Assembly (NCBI RefSeq): GCF_032854445.1
Contig: NC_088305.1
Location: 21,926,955-21,990,954 of the forward strand
DNA: 64,000 bases
Reading direction: 5' to 3'
Origin: Liolophura sinensis
Lineage: Eukaryota; Mollusca; Polyplacophora; Chitonida; Chitonidae
Below, one piece after another: positions 1 through 10,336 of this stretch. The stretch's first letter is position 1. Each line of letters starts with the position of its first letter. The translations under genes and the position numbers were made by a program. Under the pieces are notes generated by a model. It was not told the origin of the DNA, did no database searches, and saw only the letters and a program-made list of their open reading frames with translations.

Positions 1-51
1 CACTCCGTGGCGGGTGGGGGACACGCAGGGTGAAATTAAATAAAATATAAC

Positions 52-1392
52 ATGGCTTCTTCTGAAATCACAACAGTCGTTGCTAAGAAAAGAAAAAATG
101 AAGTTCCGTTAGATATTGAAGGAGAAAATACTTATTTTCCTACCTTCTTAGTAATATCTAATAAAACTGAAGGCAAAATGAAAATAAATCCATTTGTACT
201 TAAAAAAACGTTAGAAAGTTATGCTGGAACTCTGAAACAAGTCAAAAAAATGAAATCTGGGAACATTTTGTTGGAAGTTTCCAGAAAACAACAATATATA
301 AATTTATTAAAAATTCAAAATATAGGAGAGCAGCCTGTTTCTGTTTCTCCACATGATACATTGAACTGCTGTCATGGCATAATTCGTGACAGAGACCAGG
401 ACCTTACTGAAATGACAGAGCAAGAAATAACTGAAGAACTTAAACATCAAGGAGTGATAAAGGTCAAACGCTTCATAATAAAACGAGATGGAAACCTGAT
501 CAAAACGAACACTTATATGATAACTTTCAACAGACCTTCCCTTCCGTCATCTATATTTATCGGGCCATATAGTGTGAGGGTGGAGTTGTTTATACCTAAC
601 CCCACCCGGTGTTTCTCTTGCCAGCGGTTTGGCCATGGCAGGAGTCAATGCCGCAACACACTGGTCTGCTTTAGACGTGCGGGAGCAGGGCATGAGGGAT
701 TCGACTGCACAAAAACAATAAAATGTTTCAATTGTAGCGGAGCCCACATGGCCTCTTCTAAGGACTGCCCTCTTTTCAAAAAAGAAAAAGAAATTATAAC
801 CTTAAAATGTAAAAATAATATATCCTATCAGGAAGCGAAGCGTGTGGTCTCTGTCACGCATGGCCTTACAACATCTACTTTTGCCAACGTTGTAAGGAAA
901 ACCACTGTTTCTGTGGGGGTCCAAACAACTTTTACTTGGCCCATTGACAAAGAACAGCCACAGAAACTGGTCACGAAACCCGTAAATAAGACAGCCAGTT
1001 CATCATCTCAGACTGATACCAACCCTTCTAAAATACCTAATAATTTACCTAAGTATCCAGCACTTTCTTTATCTGACCACACTTCATCTGATAATAAATC
1101 TAAATCTAATAAACCCGTTGATTCTTCACAGAAAACAACGGGTGACAAAAATAAATCTGAGAAAAATCATAAAAAGGATAAACCTAGTGGCCCCCTGGAG
1201 CGTCCCTCTAAGGCCACTAGGGACCCAATCCAAACTTATAATAAGTTTGGATCGTTGGAGGATGTCGATTGTTCAACTTCATGTGCAGACCTGATGGATA
1301 CATCATCTGCACCTGAGAGATCTCCTAGTAGATCCCCCAAAAAGGGTCGTCCTCGGTCAAGACATAAATCCCCAATACGTCTTCCTCCATAA
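52..1392 (+). CDS. LINE ORF1 protein (gag-like, zinc-knuckle), copy 1
   Basis: 446 residues. ORF1 proteins of this LINE class bind element RNA and form ribonucleoprotein particles with ORF2. Visible parts are an N-terminal region resembling RRM-like folds, then three zinc knuckles (CFSCQRFGHGRSQC, then CFRRAGAGHEGFDC, then CFNCSGAHMASSKDC), a Ser/Thr/Lys-rich linker and a conserved basic tail with SRSP and PIRLPP. The second knuckle has lost its second cysteine (CFRR where other copies have CFRC), which should impair zinc binding there. The stop codon TAA overlaps the ORF2 ATG as TAATG at 1390-1394. The start is the first ATG after the 5' UTR and aligns with the other copies. The frame is otherwise open. 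Confidence 0.9.
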   Translation: MASSEITTVVAKKRKNEVPLDIEGENTYFPTFLVISNKTEGKMKINPFVLKKTLESYAGTLKQVKKMKSGNILLEVSRKQQYINLLKIQNIGEQPVSVSPHDTLNCCHGIIRDRDQDLTEMTEQEITEELKHQGVIKVKRFIIKRDGNLIKTNTYMITFNRPSLPSSIFIGPYSVRVELFIPNPTRCFSCQRFGHGRSQCRNTLVCFRRAGAGHEGFDCTKTIKCFNCSGAHMASSKDCPLFKKEKEIITLKCKNNISYQEAKRVVSVTHGLTTSTFANVVRKTTVSVGVQTTFTWPIDKEQPQKLVTKPVNKTASSSSQTDTNPSKIPNNLPKYPALSLSDHTSSDNKSKSNKPVDSSQKTTGDKNKSEKNHKKDKPSGPLERPSKATRDPIQTYNKFGSLEDVDCSTSCADLMDTSSAPERSPSRSPKKGRPRSRHKSPIRLPP

Positions 1393-1742
1393 TGGCGATA
1401 TATGACAAAATTATGCAATGGAATTGTCGAGGTCTTAAGGTAAATTTTATTGAAATAACACAGCTAGTTCAATCTTTTAATCCAGTAGCCCTATGTCTTC
1501 AGGAAACTCACCTGAAGACATCTGACAAAGACACAGTAGCCCTTAAAAATTATTCATTATATAGTACTTATTCAAATGAAGAAGGGCGAGCTGCAGGCGG
1601 CTCCTCGATATTCATTAATAACAGTATTATCCACAGCCCTGTTGCTCTGCATACAGAGCTTCAGGCTGTGGCCGTTCGTATTTCACTGTCTAAAACAGTC
1701 ACATTATGTTCGGTGTATATACCTCCGAACACTTCTTTGTCA
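1392..1742 (+). pseudogene. LINE ORF2, N-terminal endonuclease fragment, copy 1
   Basis: The first 117 codons of ORF2, starting with the APE-type endonuclease motif QWNCRG and carrying QETH. The coding match stops at 1742 and the frame then reads through 26 foreign codons of the adjoining 5' UTR to a stop at 1818-1820. The GDFN and SDH endonuclease motifs, RT and RNase H are all missing, so no enzyme can be made. The overlap with ORF1 (TAATG) is retained. Confidence 0.88.
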
Positions 1743-2342
1743 CCCCGTGGGGTTTCCGGGGTGATAAGAATAGGACCTCAGCCCTCTAGGCAAGCTTGTC
1801 GTAAAAGTCGACTAACCTAGAGCTCTCCTGTGTGAGCCCGGTGAATAGAATAGGCTCACATCTTCCCGGTTGTGTGAGAGGCAACCGGGGAGCGACCTGT
1901 TTGCCGTGGGTTGCAACCCGTAATCTACGAGGACGGGATCCTGGTGGCTGAGGGCGGGTTGGTCTTGCGAGATCCTCACGCCCAACACGTCACTTTGGCC
2001 CTTACTTGGAGAGAGACGGGAGGTCGGATGGGCCCGGTCCGATCAATCGGCTTGGTCATGTCTTGCCTCTGCGTTGTCCCAGAATTTCTCCATAACACCA
2101 CTCAATAAAGAATAAATGTTATTTCTGAAATTTCGTTTGCGGGACTACGTTTTGAGGCGGTGGCTCATGGGTCAATCGAGTAGATTGAATTTAACCTTTG
2201 GTATAAATCAATCTGTTCGAGTATACCTCATATGGAATCCTTGGTGTCTTTCCTGCCGGGTATTCCCAGGTTCAGGCATCGCCCTTGTTGGCACTCCGTG
2301 GTGGGTGGGGAACATATGGGGTGAATTTTTAATATATATATT
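1743..2342 (+). promoter_or_regulatory. LINE 5' UTR, copy 2
   Basis: About 600 bp starting CCCCGTGGGGTTTCC and ending just before the ORF1 ATG at 2343. The same block recurs at 4721, 11244, 25898 and 32167 and always marks the start of a copy. By position it should hold the internal promoter; no core promoter motif was identified. The first 150 bases can form three consecutive stem-loops (coordinates given under copy 4). Confidence 0.7.
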
Positions 2343-3704
2343 ATGAGTTCAATAAAACACTTTGCTAATGCTTCAAATATATCTATCCGAACTTCCTCCC
2401 AGCCCATTTCAGGTGCTGATAAAAAGAGGAAGTTGGAAATTTTATCTGATCCGCTTGATAATAGACAGGACAATTGGCCGGCTTTTATCGTTCTCTCCAC
2501 TAGGAGTGAACAGAAGCCGGCCTCTAAAATTCATCCCTTTCTTCTAAAAAGGGCTTTAGAAGGCGCAGCAGGCACTTTAAAAACTGTGAAAAAACTACGA
2601 TCCGGGGACATTCTCATCGAATGTTTCCGGAAACAACAATCCAAAAATTTGTTATCTCTGAAGAAAATCTCTGATATATCTGTTTATACATCCCCTCACA
2701 ATTCTCTGAACAGCTGTCAGGGGATAATACGTGATAGGGATGGTGATATCATTGATTTATCCGAAGAAGAAATTTGTTCTGAATTGAAACCACAGGGTGT
2801 TGCCAAAGTGAAGCGTTTCACAACAAAAAAAGCTGGCAACATCATTAAATTAAATACATACCTTGTGACCTTTAACAGTACGTCTCTGCCATCCTATATC
2901 TACATTGGCCCGTATAGGGTTAATGTCGATTTATATATCCCTAACCCTACACGGTGTTTTACTTGTCAGAAATTTGGCCACGGCAAGGGCCAATGCAAAA
3001 ATAAACTTGTTTGTTTCAGATGCGGCAGCGAAGGTCATGATGGTTTCGACTGTAGCAGCACAGTTAAGTGCTGCAATTGCGGTGGAGATCACATGGCCTC
3101 CTCTAGAGACTGTCCGCTTTTCCTTAAGGAAAAACAAATAATAAATTTAAAAACAAGAAACAATATCTCTTATCAGGAGGCCCGAAAATTGGTCTCCCTT
3201 TCTAATAATTTACCGCAGCCTTCGTTTGCCAATGTGGTCAAGCGGGTAGCATCTGTTGCTACTCAAACTTCACTGACTTGGCCCATTGGAAACGACAAAC
3301 CTAGTTCTATAGTCTTACAGCCTTCTGCTCAACCTGCCCGTAATTCCTGTTCAACCCAGACCAATACAGTAAATCAAAAAACCCCAGTAAATAACACACA
3401 ACAAACTGATAGACCTGAACCTAATCAAACCAAAAACAAAGCTGCCAAAAGTAAATCTGAAAATCAATCTCATAATGAAAATCATAAACCTAGTGGTCCC
3501 ACGGAACGTCCCTCTAAGGCCACTAGGGACCCTGTCCAAACTTTTAATAGGTTTGGATCGTTGGAGGACGTTGCTCCTTCAACATCAGATGCGGATGTGA
3601 TGGATACATCACCCGCACCAGGGAGATCTTCCAGCCGATCTCCACGGAAGGGTCGTCCACGGTCCAAACATAAAGAGAAATCCCCCATACGCCTTCCTCC
3701 ATAA
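2343..3704 (+). CDS. LINE ORF1 protein, copy 2 (intact)
   Basis: 453 residues with an open frame and all three zinc knuckles intact: CFTCQKFGHGKGQC, CFRCGSEGHDGFDC and CCNCGGDHMASSRDC. The linker is polar, and the conserved blocks KPSGPTERPSKATRDP and FGSLEDV precede the basic C-terminus. The predicted role is RNA-binding nucleoprotein of the LINE particle. The stop overlaps the ORF2 start as TAATG at 3702-3706. This copy could in principle still supply ORF1 protein even though its own ORF2 is truncated. Confidence 0.9.
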   Translation: MSSIKHFANASNISIRTSSQPISGADKKRKLEILSDPLDNRQDNWPAFIVLSTRSEQKPASKIHPFLLKRALEGAAGTLKTVKKLRSGDILIECFRKQQSKNLLSLKKISDISVYTSPHNSLNSCQGIIRDRDGDIIDLSEEEICSELKPQGVAKVKRFTTKKAGNIIKLNTYLVTFNSTSLPSYIYIGPYRVNVDLYIPNPTRCFTCQKFGHGKGQCKNKLVCFRCGSEGHDGFDCSSTVKCCNCGGDHMASSRDCPLFLKEKQIINLKTRNNISYQEARKLVSLSNNLPQPSFANVVKRVASVATQTSLTWPIGNDKPSSIVLQPSAQPARNSCSTQTNTVNQKTPVNNTQQTDRPEPNQTKNKAAKSKSENQSHNENHKPSGPTERPSKATRDPVQTFNRFGSLEDVAPSTSDADVMDTSPAPGRSSSRSPRKGRPRSKHKEKSPIRLPP

Positions 3705-4720
3705 TGTCTTCTTTAGACAAAATTATACAGTGGAATTGTCGAGGCCTTAAGGTAAATTTTATTGAGATAACACAACTTGTTCAGTCATTAAATCCTATTG
3801 CCCTTTGTCTTCAGGAAACTCATCTGAAGACATCTGACAAAGATAAATTATCTCTTAAAAATTATTTATTATACAGCACTTACTCAAATGAAGAAGAGCG
3901 AGCTGCAGGCGGCTCTTCGATCTTCATAAATAACAACATTATACACAGCCCTGTTGCTTTGCATACAGAGCTTCAGGCTGTGGCCGTGCGTATTTCATTG
4001 TCTGAAACAATCACATTGTGTTCAGTGTATATTCCTCCTAACAATTCTTTGTCAGCTTTACAGTTACATAATCTAATAGAACAATTGCCAAAACCGTTTA
4101 TAATACTGGGTGATTTTAATTCCCATAACCCTCTATGGGGCAGTAACACCATAAATAATAAGGGCAAGATAGTCGAAGACTTCTTATCGAAGGAGGAACT
4201 GTGTTATTTTAATGATGGTTCTAATACCTATTTACATCCGGGTAATGGCACTTATTCTGCTATCGATCTCACTATCACGGATCCATCACTTCTCCTTTAT
4301 TTTTCTTGGAAGGTGCATGACGATCTTTGTGGTAGTGACCATTTTCCTATAATCCTAGAGCACATCACTTCTAATTCTTTAGAACGTGTAGCTAGGTGGA
4401 AATTCGATAAAGCAGATTGGATCGCATTTGAGATGTTTTGTGAGGCTGATATCACCTCAGAAGATCTCAGTGTAGCAGATGATCCTATATTAAAATTTAA
4501 TCAGCTTGTTTTACAAGCGGCTGACAGAACTATCCCTAAGACCTCGACAAATCCAAAATCCAAAAGTAAACCCTGGTACGACAATGACTGTCGTAAAGCC
4601 ATAAAGGACCGTAAAAAGGCTGAACGCAGATTTAATCATTGTCCTACTGATAATAATTTAAACCAGGTTCGTAAATTTAGAGCTAAGGCTCGTCGATTAC
4701 TCAAGTCCAAGAGACGATCT
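3704..4720 (+). pseudogene. LINE ORF2 fragment: endonuclease domain only, copy 2
   Basis: 339 codons holding a complete APE-type endonuclease: QWNCRG near the N-terminus, QETH, LGDFNSHNPLWGS, and SDHFPI. The fragment ends at 4720 before the RT. The frame continues into the copy-3 5' UTR and stops at 4781-4783, giving a 359-residue endonuclease with a 20-residue foreign tail. There is no internal stop, so an endonuclease-only product is conceivable; whether it is expressed is unknown. Confidence 0.88.
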
Positions 4721-5324
4721 CCCCCGTGGGGTTTCCGGGGTGATAAGAATAGGACCTCAGCCCTCTGGGTAAGCTTGTCGTAAAAGTCTACTAACCTAGA
4801 GCTCTCCTGTGTGAGCCCGGTGAATATAATAGGCTCACATCTTCCCGGTTGTGTGAGAGGCAACCGGGGAGCGACCTGTTTGCCGTGGGTTGCGACCCGT
4901 AATCTACGAGGACGGGATCCTGGTGGCTGAGGGTGGGTTGGTCTTGCGAGATCCTCACGCCCAACACGCCACTTTGGCCCTTACTTGGAGAGAGACGGGA
5001 GGTCGGATGGGCCCGGTCCGATCAATCGGCTGGTCACGTCAAGCCCTACAGATGATCTCGTTGGTCATTTCTTTCACTTACTGTGATGTGAAATTGGTAT
5101 TTCCCCAAATGCTCTTCTCTGGGATCGATGTAGAAGGCGGTGGCTAATGGGTCAATCGAGTAGATTGAGTTTAACCTTGTCGGTATAACTCAATTTGTTC
5201 GAGTATACCTTGCGTGGATTCCCTGTTTCTAATTTCTGCTGGACATCCGCAGAGGTAGATTCGCCCTTGTTGGCACTCCGTGGCGGGTGGGGGACACGTA
5301 AGGTGAATTCTTACTATATCAATT
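4721..5324 (+). promoter_or_regulatory. LINE 5' UTR, copy 3 (second subtype in its distal half)
   Basis: The first ~300 bases match the other copies. After the GATCAATCGGC block the sequence diverges, and the last ~200 bases match copy 1 and the 57.4-kb fragment instead (TTCCCTG, ATCCGCAGAGGTAG, GGGGGACACG). This UTR therefore looks mosaic between two subfamilies. Confidence 0.7.
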
Positions 5325-6641
5325 ATGTCTTCCTCACAAACTATTTCAAATGCTCCAGTAAACATCGCAAAAAAACGTAAAAATGAGGAATTTCTGGAAA
5401 TAGGCAATGGAGCGGACAGTTGGCCGGCTTTCATTGTTTTATCAACGAAAAACGACCAACGTCCTGCGTCTAAACTTGATGCATTCGCTCTAAAATAAAC
5501 AATAGAAGGTTCAGCTGGTAAAGTTAAAAATGTTAAAAAATTAAGATCTGGCGATATCCTTATTGAATGTTTCCGAAAACAGCAGGCATTCAATTTATTA
5601 TCATTGAATTCCGTTTTGGACGTGCCTGTTTTTGCATCGCCACATAAATCCCTAAATAGTTGCAAGGGCATCATACGGGACAGGGATCGGGATCTGATTG
5701 ACCTGTCTGAAGAACAAATTTGTGCTGAATTAAAGTCTGAGGGTGTTACCAATGTTAAACGTTTCGTTACGAAAAAATCTGGCAACATCATTAAACTCAG
5801 CACTTACTTATTAACATTCAACAGCACATCACTTCCGTCATCCATTTACATTGGCCCGTACAGGGTTCGCGTTGACCTGTACATTCCCAACCCGACAAGG
5901 TGTTTTACGTGCCAAAAATTTGGTCACGGCAAGGGCCAATGTATAAATAAATTGATTTGTTTCCGATGCGGGAAGGAAGGTCATGAGGGTTTCGACTGCA
6001 GTGACACATTTAAATGTTGTAATTGCGGTGGAGATCATATGGCCTCCTCTAAAGACTGTCCATTATTCCTAAAAGAAAAACAGATAGTTACTTTAAAAGT
6101 TAAAAATAATATCCCATACCAGGAAGCACGCAAATTAGTGTGCAATACATCACAGGCTTTGTTTTCAAATGTGGTCAAGCGAGTTACAACATCTGTTGCT
6201 ACTCAGACATCACTCACTTGGCCAATTGGAAACGATCAGCCCCAAACCATATCCGCTCAAACTTCTGTTAAACCTGCAGCCCAGCCTAAATATAGTTCTT
6301 GTTCTACACAAACTATATCAACAAGTTCCGAAACTCCCAAAAATATAGAACAACGTAAAACAGCTGAACCTAATAAATTCCCAGACAAAAAGCCAAGCAA
6401 AGCAACTAATAATATGAATAATAATAATAAACCTAGTGGTCCTGTGGAACGTTCTTCCAAGGCCACCAGGGACCCTATCCAAACTTTTAATAGGTTTGGA
6501 TCGTTGGAGGATGTCGATCCTTCAACATCAGACGCGGAGGTGATGGATACATCACCCGCACCAGGGAGATCTTGCAGCCGATCTCCAAGGAAGGGTCGAC
6601 CTCGGTCCAAGCATAAATCTCCTATACGCCTACCTCCATAA
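5325..6641 (+). pseudogene. LINE ORF1 with an in-frame stop, copy 3
   Basis: The start at 5325 aligns with the other ORF1 starts. The frame is open except for a TAA at 5496-5498, where other copies read LLKRA; the equivalent here is ALK-stop-TIEG. Downstream the frame is intact through three zinc knuckles (CFTCQKFGHGKGQC, CFRCGKEGHEGFDC, CCNCGGDHMASSKDC) to the shared C-terminus and the TAATG overlap at 6639-6643. An internal ATG at 5604 could give a 345-residue protein that keeps the knuckles. The single lesion suggests a young copy. Confidence 0.88.
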
Positions 6642-9600
6642 TGTCTTTCTTAGATAAAATTATACAATGGAATTGTCGAGGTCGTAAGGCAAATTTTATT
6701 GAAATAACACAGCTAGTTCAATCTTTCAATCCAGTTGCCCTGTGTCTTCAGGAAACTCACCTGAAGACATCTGACAAAGATAAAATAACTCTTAAAAATT
6801 ATTCCCTTTATAGCACATATTGTATTGAAGAAGAGCGAGCTGCAGGCGGCTCCTCGATCTTCATAAATAACAATATTATCCACAGCCCTGTAGCTCTGGA
6901 TACAGAGCTTCAAGCTGTGGCCGTTCGTGTTTCATTATATGAAACAGTCACATTATGTTCGGTGTATATACCTCCGAACACCTCTTTGTCAGCTTTTCAG
7001 TTACACAATTTAAAAGAACAGTTACCTAAACCGTTTATAATACTGGGAGATTTTGATTCCCATAACCCCCTATGGGGCAGTAACAACATAAATAATAAGG
7101 GCAAGATAGTCGAAGACTTCTTATCGAATGGTGAACTGTGTTATTTCAATGATGGTTCTAATACCTATTTACATCCGGGTAACGGCACTTATTCTGCTAT
7201 CGATCTCACTATCACGGATCCATCACTTCTCCCAGATTTTTCTTGGAAGGTGCATGACGATCTTTGTGGTAGTGACCATTTTCCTATAATCCTAGAGCAT
7301 ATCACTTCTAATTCTTTAGAACGTGTAGCTAGGTGGAAATTCGATAAAGCAGATTGGATTGCATTTGAGATGTTCTGTGAGGCCGATATCACCCCAGAAA
7401 CTCTCAATGCAGCAGATGATCCAATATTAAAATTTAACGAGCTTGTTTTACGAGCTGCCGATAGAACTATCCCTAAAACCTCGACAAATCCCAAATCCAA
7501 AAGCAAACCCTGGTATGATAAGGACTGTCGCAAAGCCATTAAAGACCGCAAAAAGGCCGAGCGAAATTTTAATACATGTCCTACTGATAATAACTTAAAC
7601 CAGGTTCGTATTTTTCGAGCTAAGGCTCGTCGATTACTCAAGTCCAAGAGACGTTCTTGTTGGCGGAACTTTGTTTCAGGCATTACGTCAAAAACACCCA
7701 TGCGTAAGGTCTGGAACATGGTTCAGAAACTTAAGGGCAAAAATAATAAAGCAAAAGTTCAGCATTTAAAAGATGGAGATAATATTTTAACTTCTCCACC
7801 CGATATAGCTAATAAACTAGCTGAAACAATTTCAAACAAATCTTCTTCTGAGAATTACTCTAAAGAATTCCAACGTATTAAAAACCAGAAGGAGAAAATT
7901 AAATTGCCCTTTTCTTCTAAGAATTTAGAAGATTATAATCATCCTTTTAATATCGAGGAACTTAGAATTGCATTAAAAAAGGCCCACGATACTGCCTGTG
8001 GTCCTGATAATGTATATTATAAGTTTCTGAACCATTTACCACCTGAGCCACTGGAGACTCTCTTGGACTTGCTTAATAATATTTGGATAACTGGTAATTT
8101 TCCACCATCATGGAGGGAGGCGTGTATTATTCCGGTGCCCAAACCGGGTAAGGATCATACTGATCCAAATAATTACCGTCCCATAGCTCTTACCAGCTGT
8201 GTCTGTAAGACTATGGAACGGATGATTAATGATAGACTTGTTTGGTTTCTTGAAACCAACAAGCTTTTATCTAATATTCAATGCGGTTTTCGGCAAGGTA
8301 GATCTACCATGGATCACCTTGTTCGATTCGAAACTTTTATTCGCGATGGCTTCATCAATAACGAACATGTGGTGTCCATATTTTTTGACCTTGAAAAGGC
8401 TTACGACACCACATGGAAATATGGTATTTTAAAAGATCTCGCGAATATGGGTCTAAAAGGTCGCTTACCTATATTTATATCCCAATTTTTATCTGATCGT
8501 CAGTTTAAGGTACGGGTGGGGTCCACTCATTCTGACTCTTATGAGCAGGAAATGGGTGTACCCCAGGGTAGTATTCTATCGCCAACTCTGTTCAGCATAA
8601 AAATAAATAGCCTAGCAAAAACATTAACATCGGGCACAGAGGGTTCTTTATACGTCGATGATTTCCTTATATGCTACCGAGCTAAGAACATAAATAATAT
8701 CGAACGTCAGTTGCAGCTTTGTCTCAATAAGATCGAGAAATGGGCAACTGAAAACGGTTTTAGATTTTCAACGTCTAAAACCGTCGGTATGCATTTTTGT
8801 AATAAACGGAAACTTCATCTTGACCCTGAGCTTACTTTTTGTGGTGAACAAATTAAAATTGTTGGAGAAACAAAATTTTTAGGTATAATATTTGATAGTA
8901 AGCTATCTTTTATACCTCACATAAAAATGCTTAAAGCTAAATGTACAAAGGCTCTCGATATAATTAAGGTCGTGTCTAGCACCGATTGGGGTGCTGACCG
9001 ATCAGTTTTACTAAATTTATATCGTTCTCTGGTGAGGTCTAAATTGGACTATGGATCCATCATTTACGGTTCCGCTAGGAAGTCGTACATTAAAATGTTG
9101 GATCCCGTTCATCACCAAGGTTTGAGGTTCAGCCTTGGTGCTTTTAGAACCTCACCAGTAGAAAGTTTATACGTGGAGGCTAATGAGCCTTCCTTATATC
9201 ACCGACGTGTAAAACTTAGCCTTCAATATAGTACAAAGCTTAAAGCTCATCCAACAAACCCTGCCTACGACTGTGTTTTCAATCCATTATATGTAGACAA
9301 ATATACTAAATGTCCTAACAAGATCCCTTCGTTCGGTCTTCGTATACAGGACCATATTGTGGGAGGTAACATCAAGCTGGATGATATAGCTCCGGTGTCT
9401 TTTCCGGAGTCTCCTCCATGGCTTCTCCCACAACCAAAACTAATATTTGATCTACGTAAATATAATAAATCGAATACAAATCCTCTTATAATTCAGCAAG
9501 GTTTTGCTGAAATTAAAGCTAATTATACGGATTATAAATTTATATATACTGACGGGTCGAAGGATGGGGACAGGGTTGCGACTGCGGCTGTCTTAGAGCA

Positions 9601-10336
9601 GCGGGTCTCTTCCTTTCGTCTTCCATCCTCTTCTTCAATATTCTCTGCCGAGGCCAGAGCTATACTCCTGGCCTTATCATATGTTTCTTCTGGGCATGCC
9701 CAGAGGGCAATGATATGCACGGACTCGTTGTCTTGCTTATTGGCAATACAGAATAATAAATTTAAAAATCCCTTGATCCTTCAAATTTTAGCTATACATA
9801 GGAAATTAATTAGAAGAGGTAAAGATATTATATTCTGCTGGATACCAAGTCATATTGGTATCCATGGAAACACAGTCGCAGACAGGGAGGCGAAAGCTGC
9901 CCTAAATAAACCCATATCTAAGATAAAAATCCCTTATACTGACATGAAGTCCAATATTCTTAAATATATTCGTGGCCTTTGGCAGGGTGAATGGAACTTG
10001 CAGGCCCATAATAAACTGCATGCCATTCATCCAGTCATTGGCTATAATTCATATACATTTGATATGTCTCGTAGAGACCAAGTCGTTTTAACCAGATGCC
10101 GTATTGGACATTCTCATCTGACACACAATTTCATCTTGGATGGGAGCAGTGCTCCCGAGTGTGTTGGATGTGATGCTCAATATGGCATCAAACATATTCT
10201 GGTTGACTGTGTAGACTTCGCTCATGTTCGGCAGAGATTCTACACGGTCAACTCTATATATGATTTATTTGACAGCATCGCTGGCGATGTTGTCATAAAT
10301 TATTTGAAGGCCATTGGTCTATATCATAAAATATAA
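6641..10336 (+). CDS. LINE ORF2: APE endonuclease, RT, RNase H, copy 3
   Basis: 1231 residues, full length for this family. In order: APE endonuclease (QWNCRG, QETH, LGDFDSHNPLWGS, SDHFPI), RT (FFDLEKAYDTTW, GVPQGSILSP, YVDDFLICY), RNase H (YTDGSKDG, SAEARAILLA, CTDSL, ADREAK) and a C-terminal Cys/His motif (ECVGC..H..C). Such proteins nick target DNA and reverse-transcribe the element RNA in place. The endonuclease motif normally GDFN reads GDFD at residue 139, a change at a conserved active-site Asn that may lower nicking. RT and RNase H catalytic residues are present. An RNase H domain after the RT is typical of the I group (I, Nimb, Ingi, Loa). Confidence 0.93.
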   Translation: MSFLDKIIQWNCRGRKANFIEITQLVQSFNPVALCLQETHLKTSDKDKITLKNYSLYSTYCIEEERAAGGSSIFINNNIIHSPVALDTELQAVAVRVSLYETVTLCSVYIPPNTSLSAFQLHNLKEQLPKPFIILGDFDSHNPLWGSNNINNKGKIVEDFLSNGELCYFNDGSNTYLHPGNGTYSAIDLTITDPSLLPDFSWKVHDDLCGSDHFPIILEHITSNSLERVARWKFDKADWIAFEMFCEADITPETLNAADDPILKFNELVLRAADRTIPKTSTNPKSKSKPWYDKDCRKAIKDRKKAERNFNTCPTDNNLNQVRIFRAKARRLLKSKRRSCWRNFVSGITSKTPMRKVWNMVQKLKGKNNKAKVQHLKDGDNILTSPPDIANKLAETISNKSSSENYSKEFQRIKNQKEKIKLPFSSKNLEDYNHPFNIEELRIALKKAHDTACGPDNVYYKFLNHLPPEPLETLLDLLNNIWITGNFPPSWREACIIPVPKPGKDHTDPNNYRPIALTSCVCKTMERMINDRLVWFLETNKLLSNIQCGFRQGRSTMDHLVRFETFIRDGFINNEHVVSIFFDLEKAYDTTWKYGILKDLANMGLKGRLPIFISQFLSDRQFKVRVGSTHSDSYEQEMGVPQGSILSPTLFSIKINSLAKTLTSGTEGSLYVDDFLICYRAKNINNIERQLQLCLNKIEKWATENGFRFSTSKTVGMHFCNKRKLHLDPELTFCGEQIKIVGETKFLGIIFDSKLSFIPHIKMLKAKCTKALDIIKVVSSTDWGADRSVLLNLYRSLVRSKLDYGSIIYGSARKSYIKMLDPVHHQGLRFSLGAFRTSPVESLYVEANEPSLYHRRVKLSLQYSTKLKAHPTNPAYDCVFNPLYVDKYTKCPNKIPSFGLRIQDHIVGGNIKLDDIAPVSFPESPPWLLPQPKLIFDLRKYNKSNTNPLIIQQGFAEIKANYTDYKFIYTDGSKDGDRVATAAVLEQRVSSFRLPSSSSIFSAEARAILLALSYVSSGHAQRAMICTDSLSCLLAIQNNKFKNPLILQILAIHRKLIRRGKDIIFCWIPSHIGIHGNTVADREAKAALNKPISKIKIPYTDMKSNILKYIRGLWQGEWNLQAHNKLHAIHPVIGYNSYTFDMSRRDQVVLTRCRIGHSHLTHNFILDGSSAPECVGCDAQYGIKHILVDCVDFAHVRQRFYTVNSIYDLFDSIAGDVVINYLKAIGLYHKI

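Larger units (their letters stand above)
1..1742 (+). mobile_element. LINE copy 1 (I/Nimb-like), cut off at both ends
   Basis: The 5' UTR end (1-51), a complete ORF1 and the first 117 codons of ORF2 of the window's main LINE family. Its 5' end lies outside the window. It stops abruptly inside ORF2 at 1742, where the 5' UTR of the next copy begins. Losing the 3' end is unusual, because LINEs normally lose the 5' end. The 5' UTR end (GGCGGGTGGGGGACACG) is of the same subtype as copy 3 and the 57.4-kb fragment, and differs from copies 2, 4, 5 and 6. Confidence 0.9.
1743..4720 (+). mobile_element. LINE copy 2, 3'-truncated
   Basis: A 5' UTR (1743-2342), intact ORF1 and the first 339 codons of ORF2. 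It ends at 4720 where copy 3 starts with CCCCCGTGGGG. No TSD or tail is seen at either junction. The 5' UTR is of the subtype found in copies 4, 5 and 6 (CTCATATGGAATCC). Together with copies 1 and 3 it forms a head-to-tail tandem. Confidence 0.9.
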
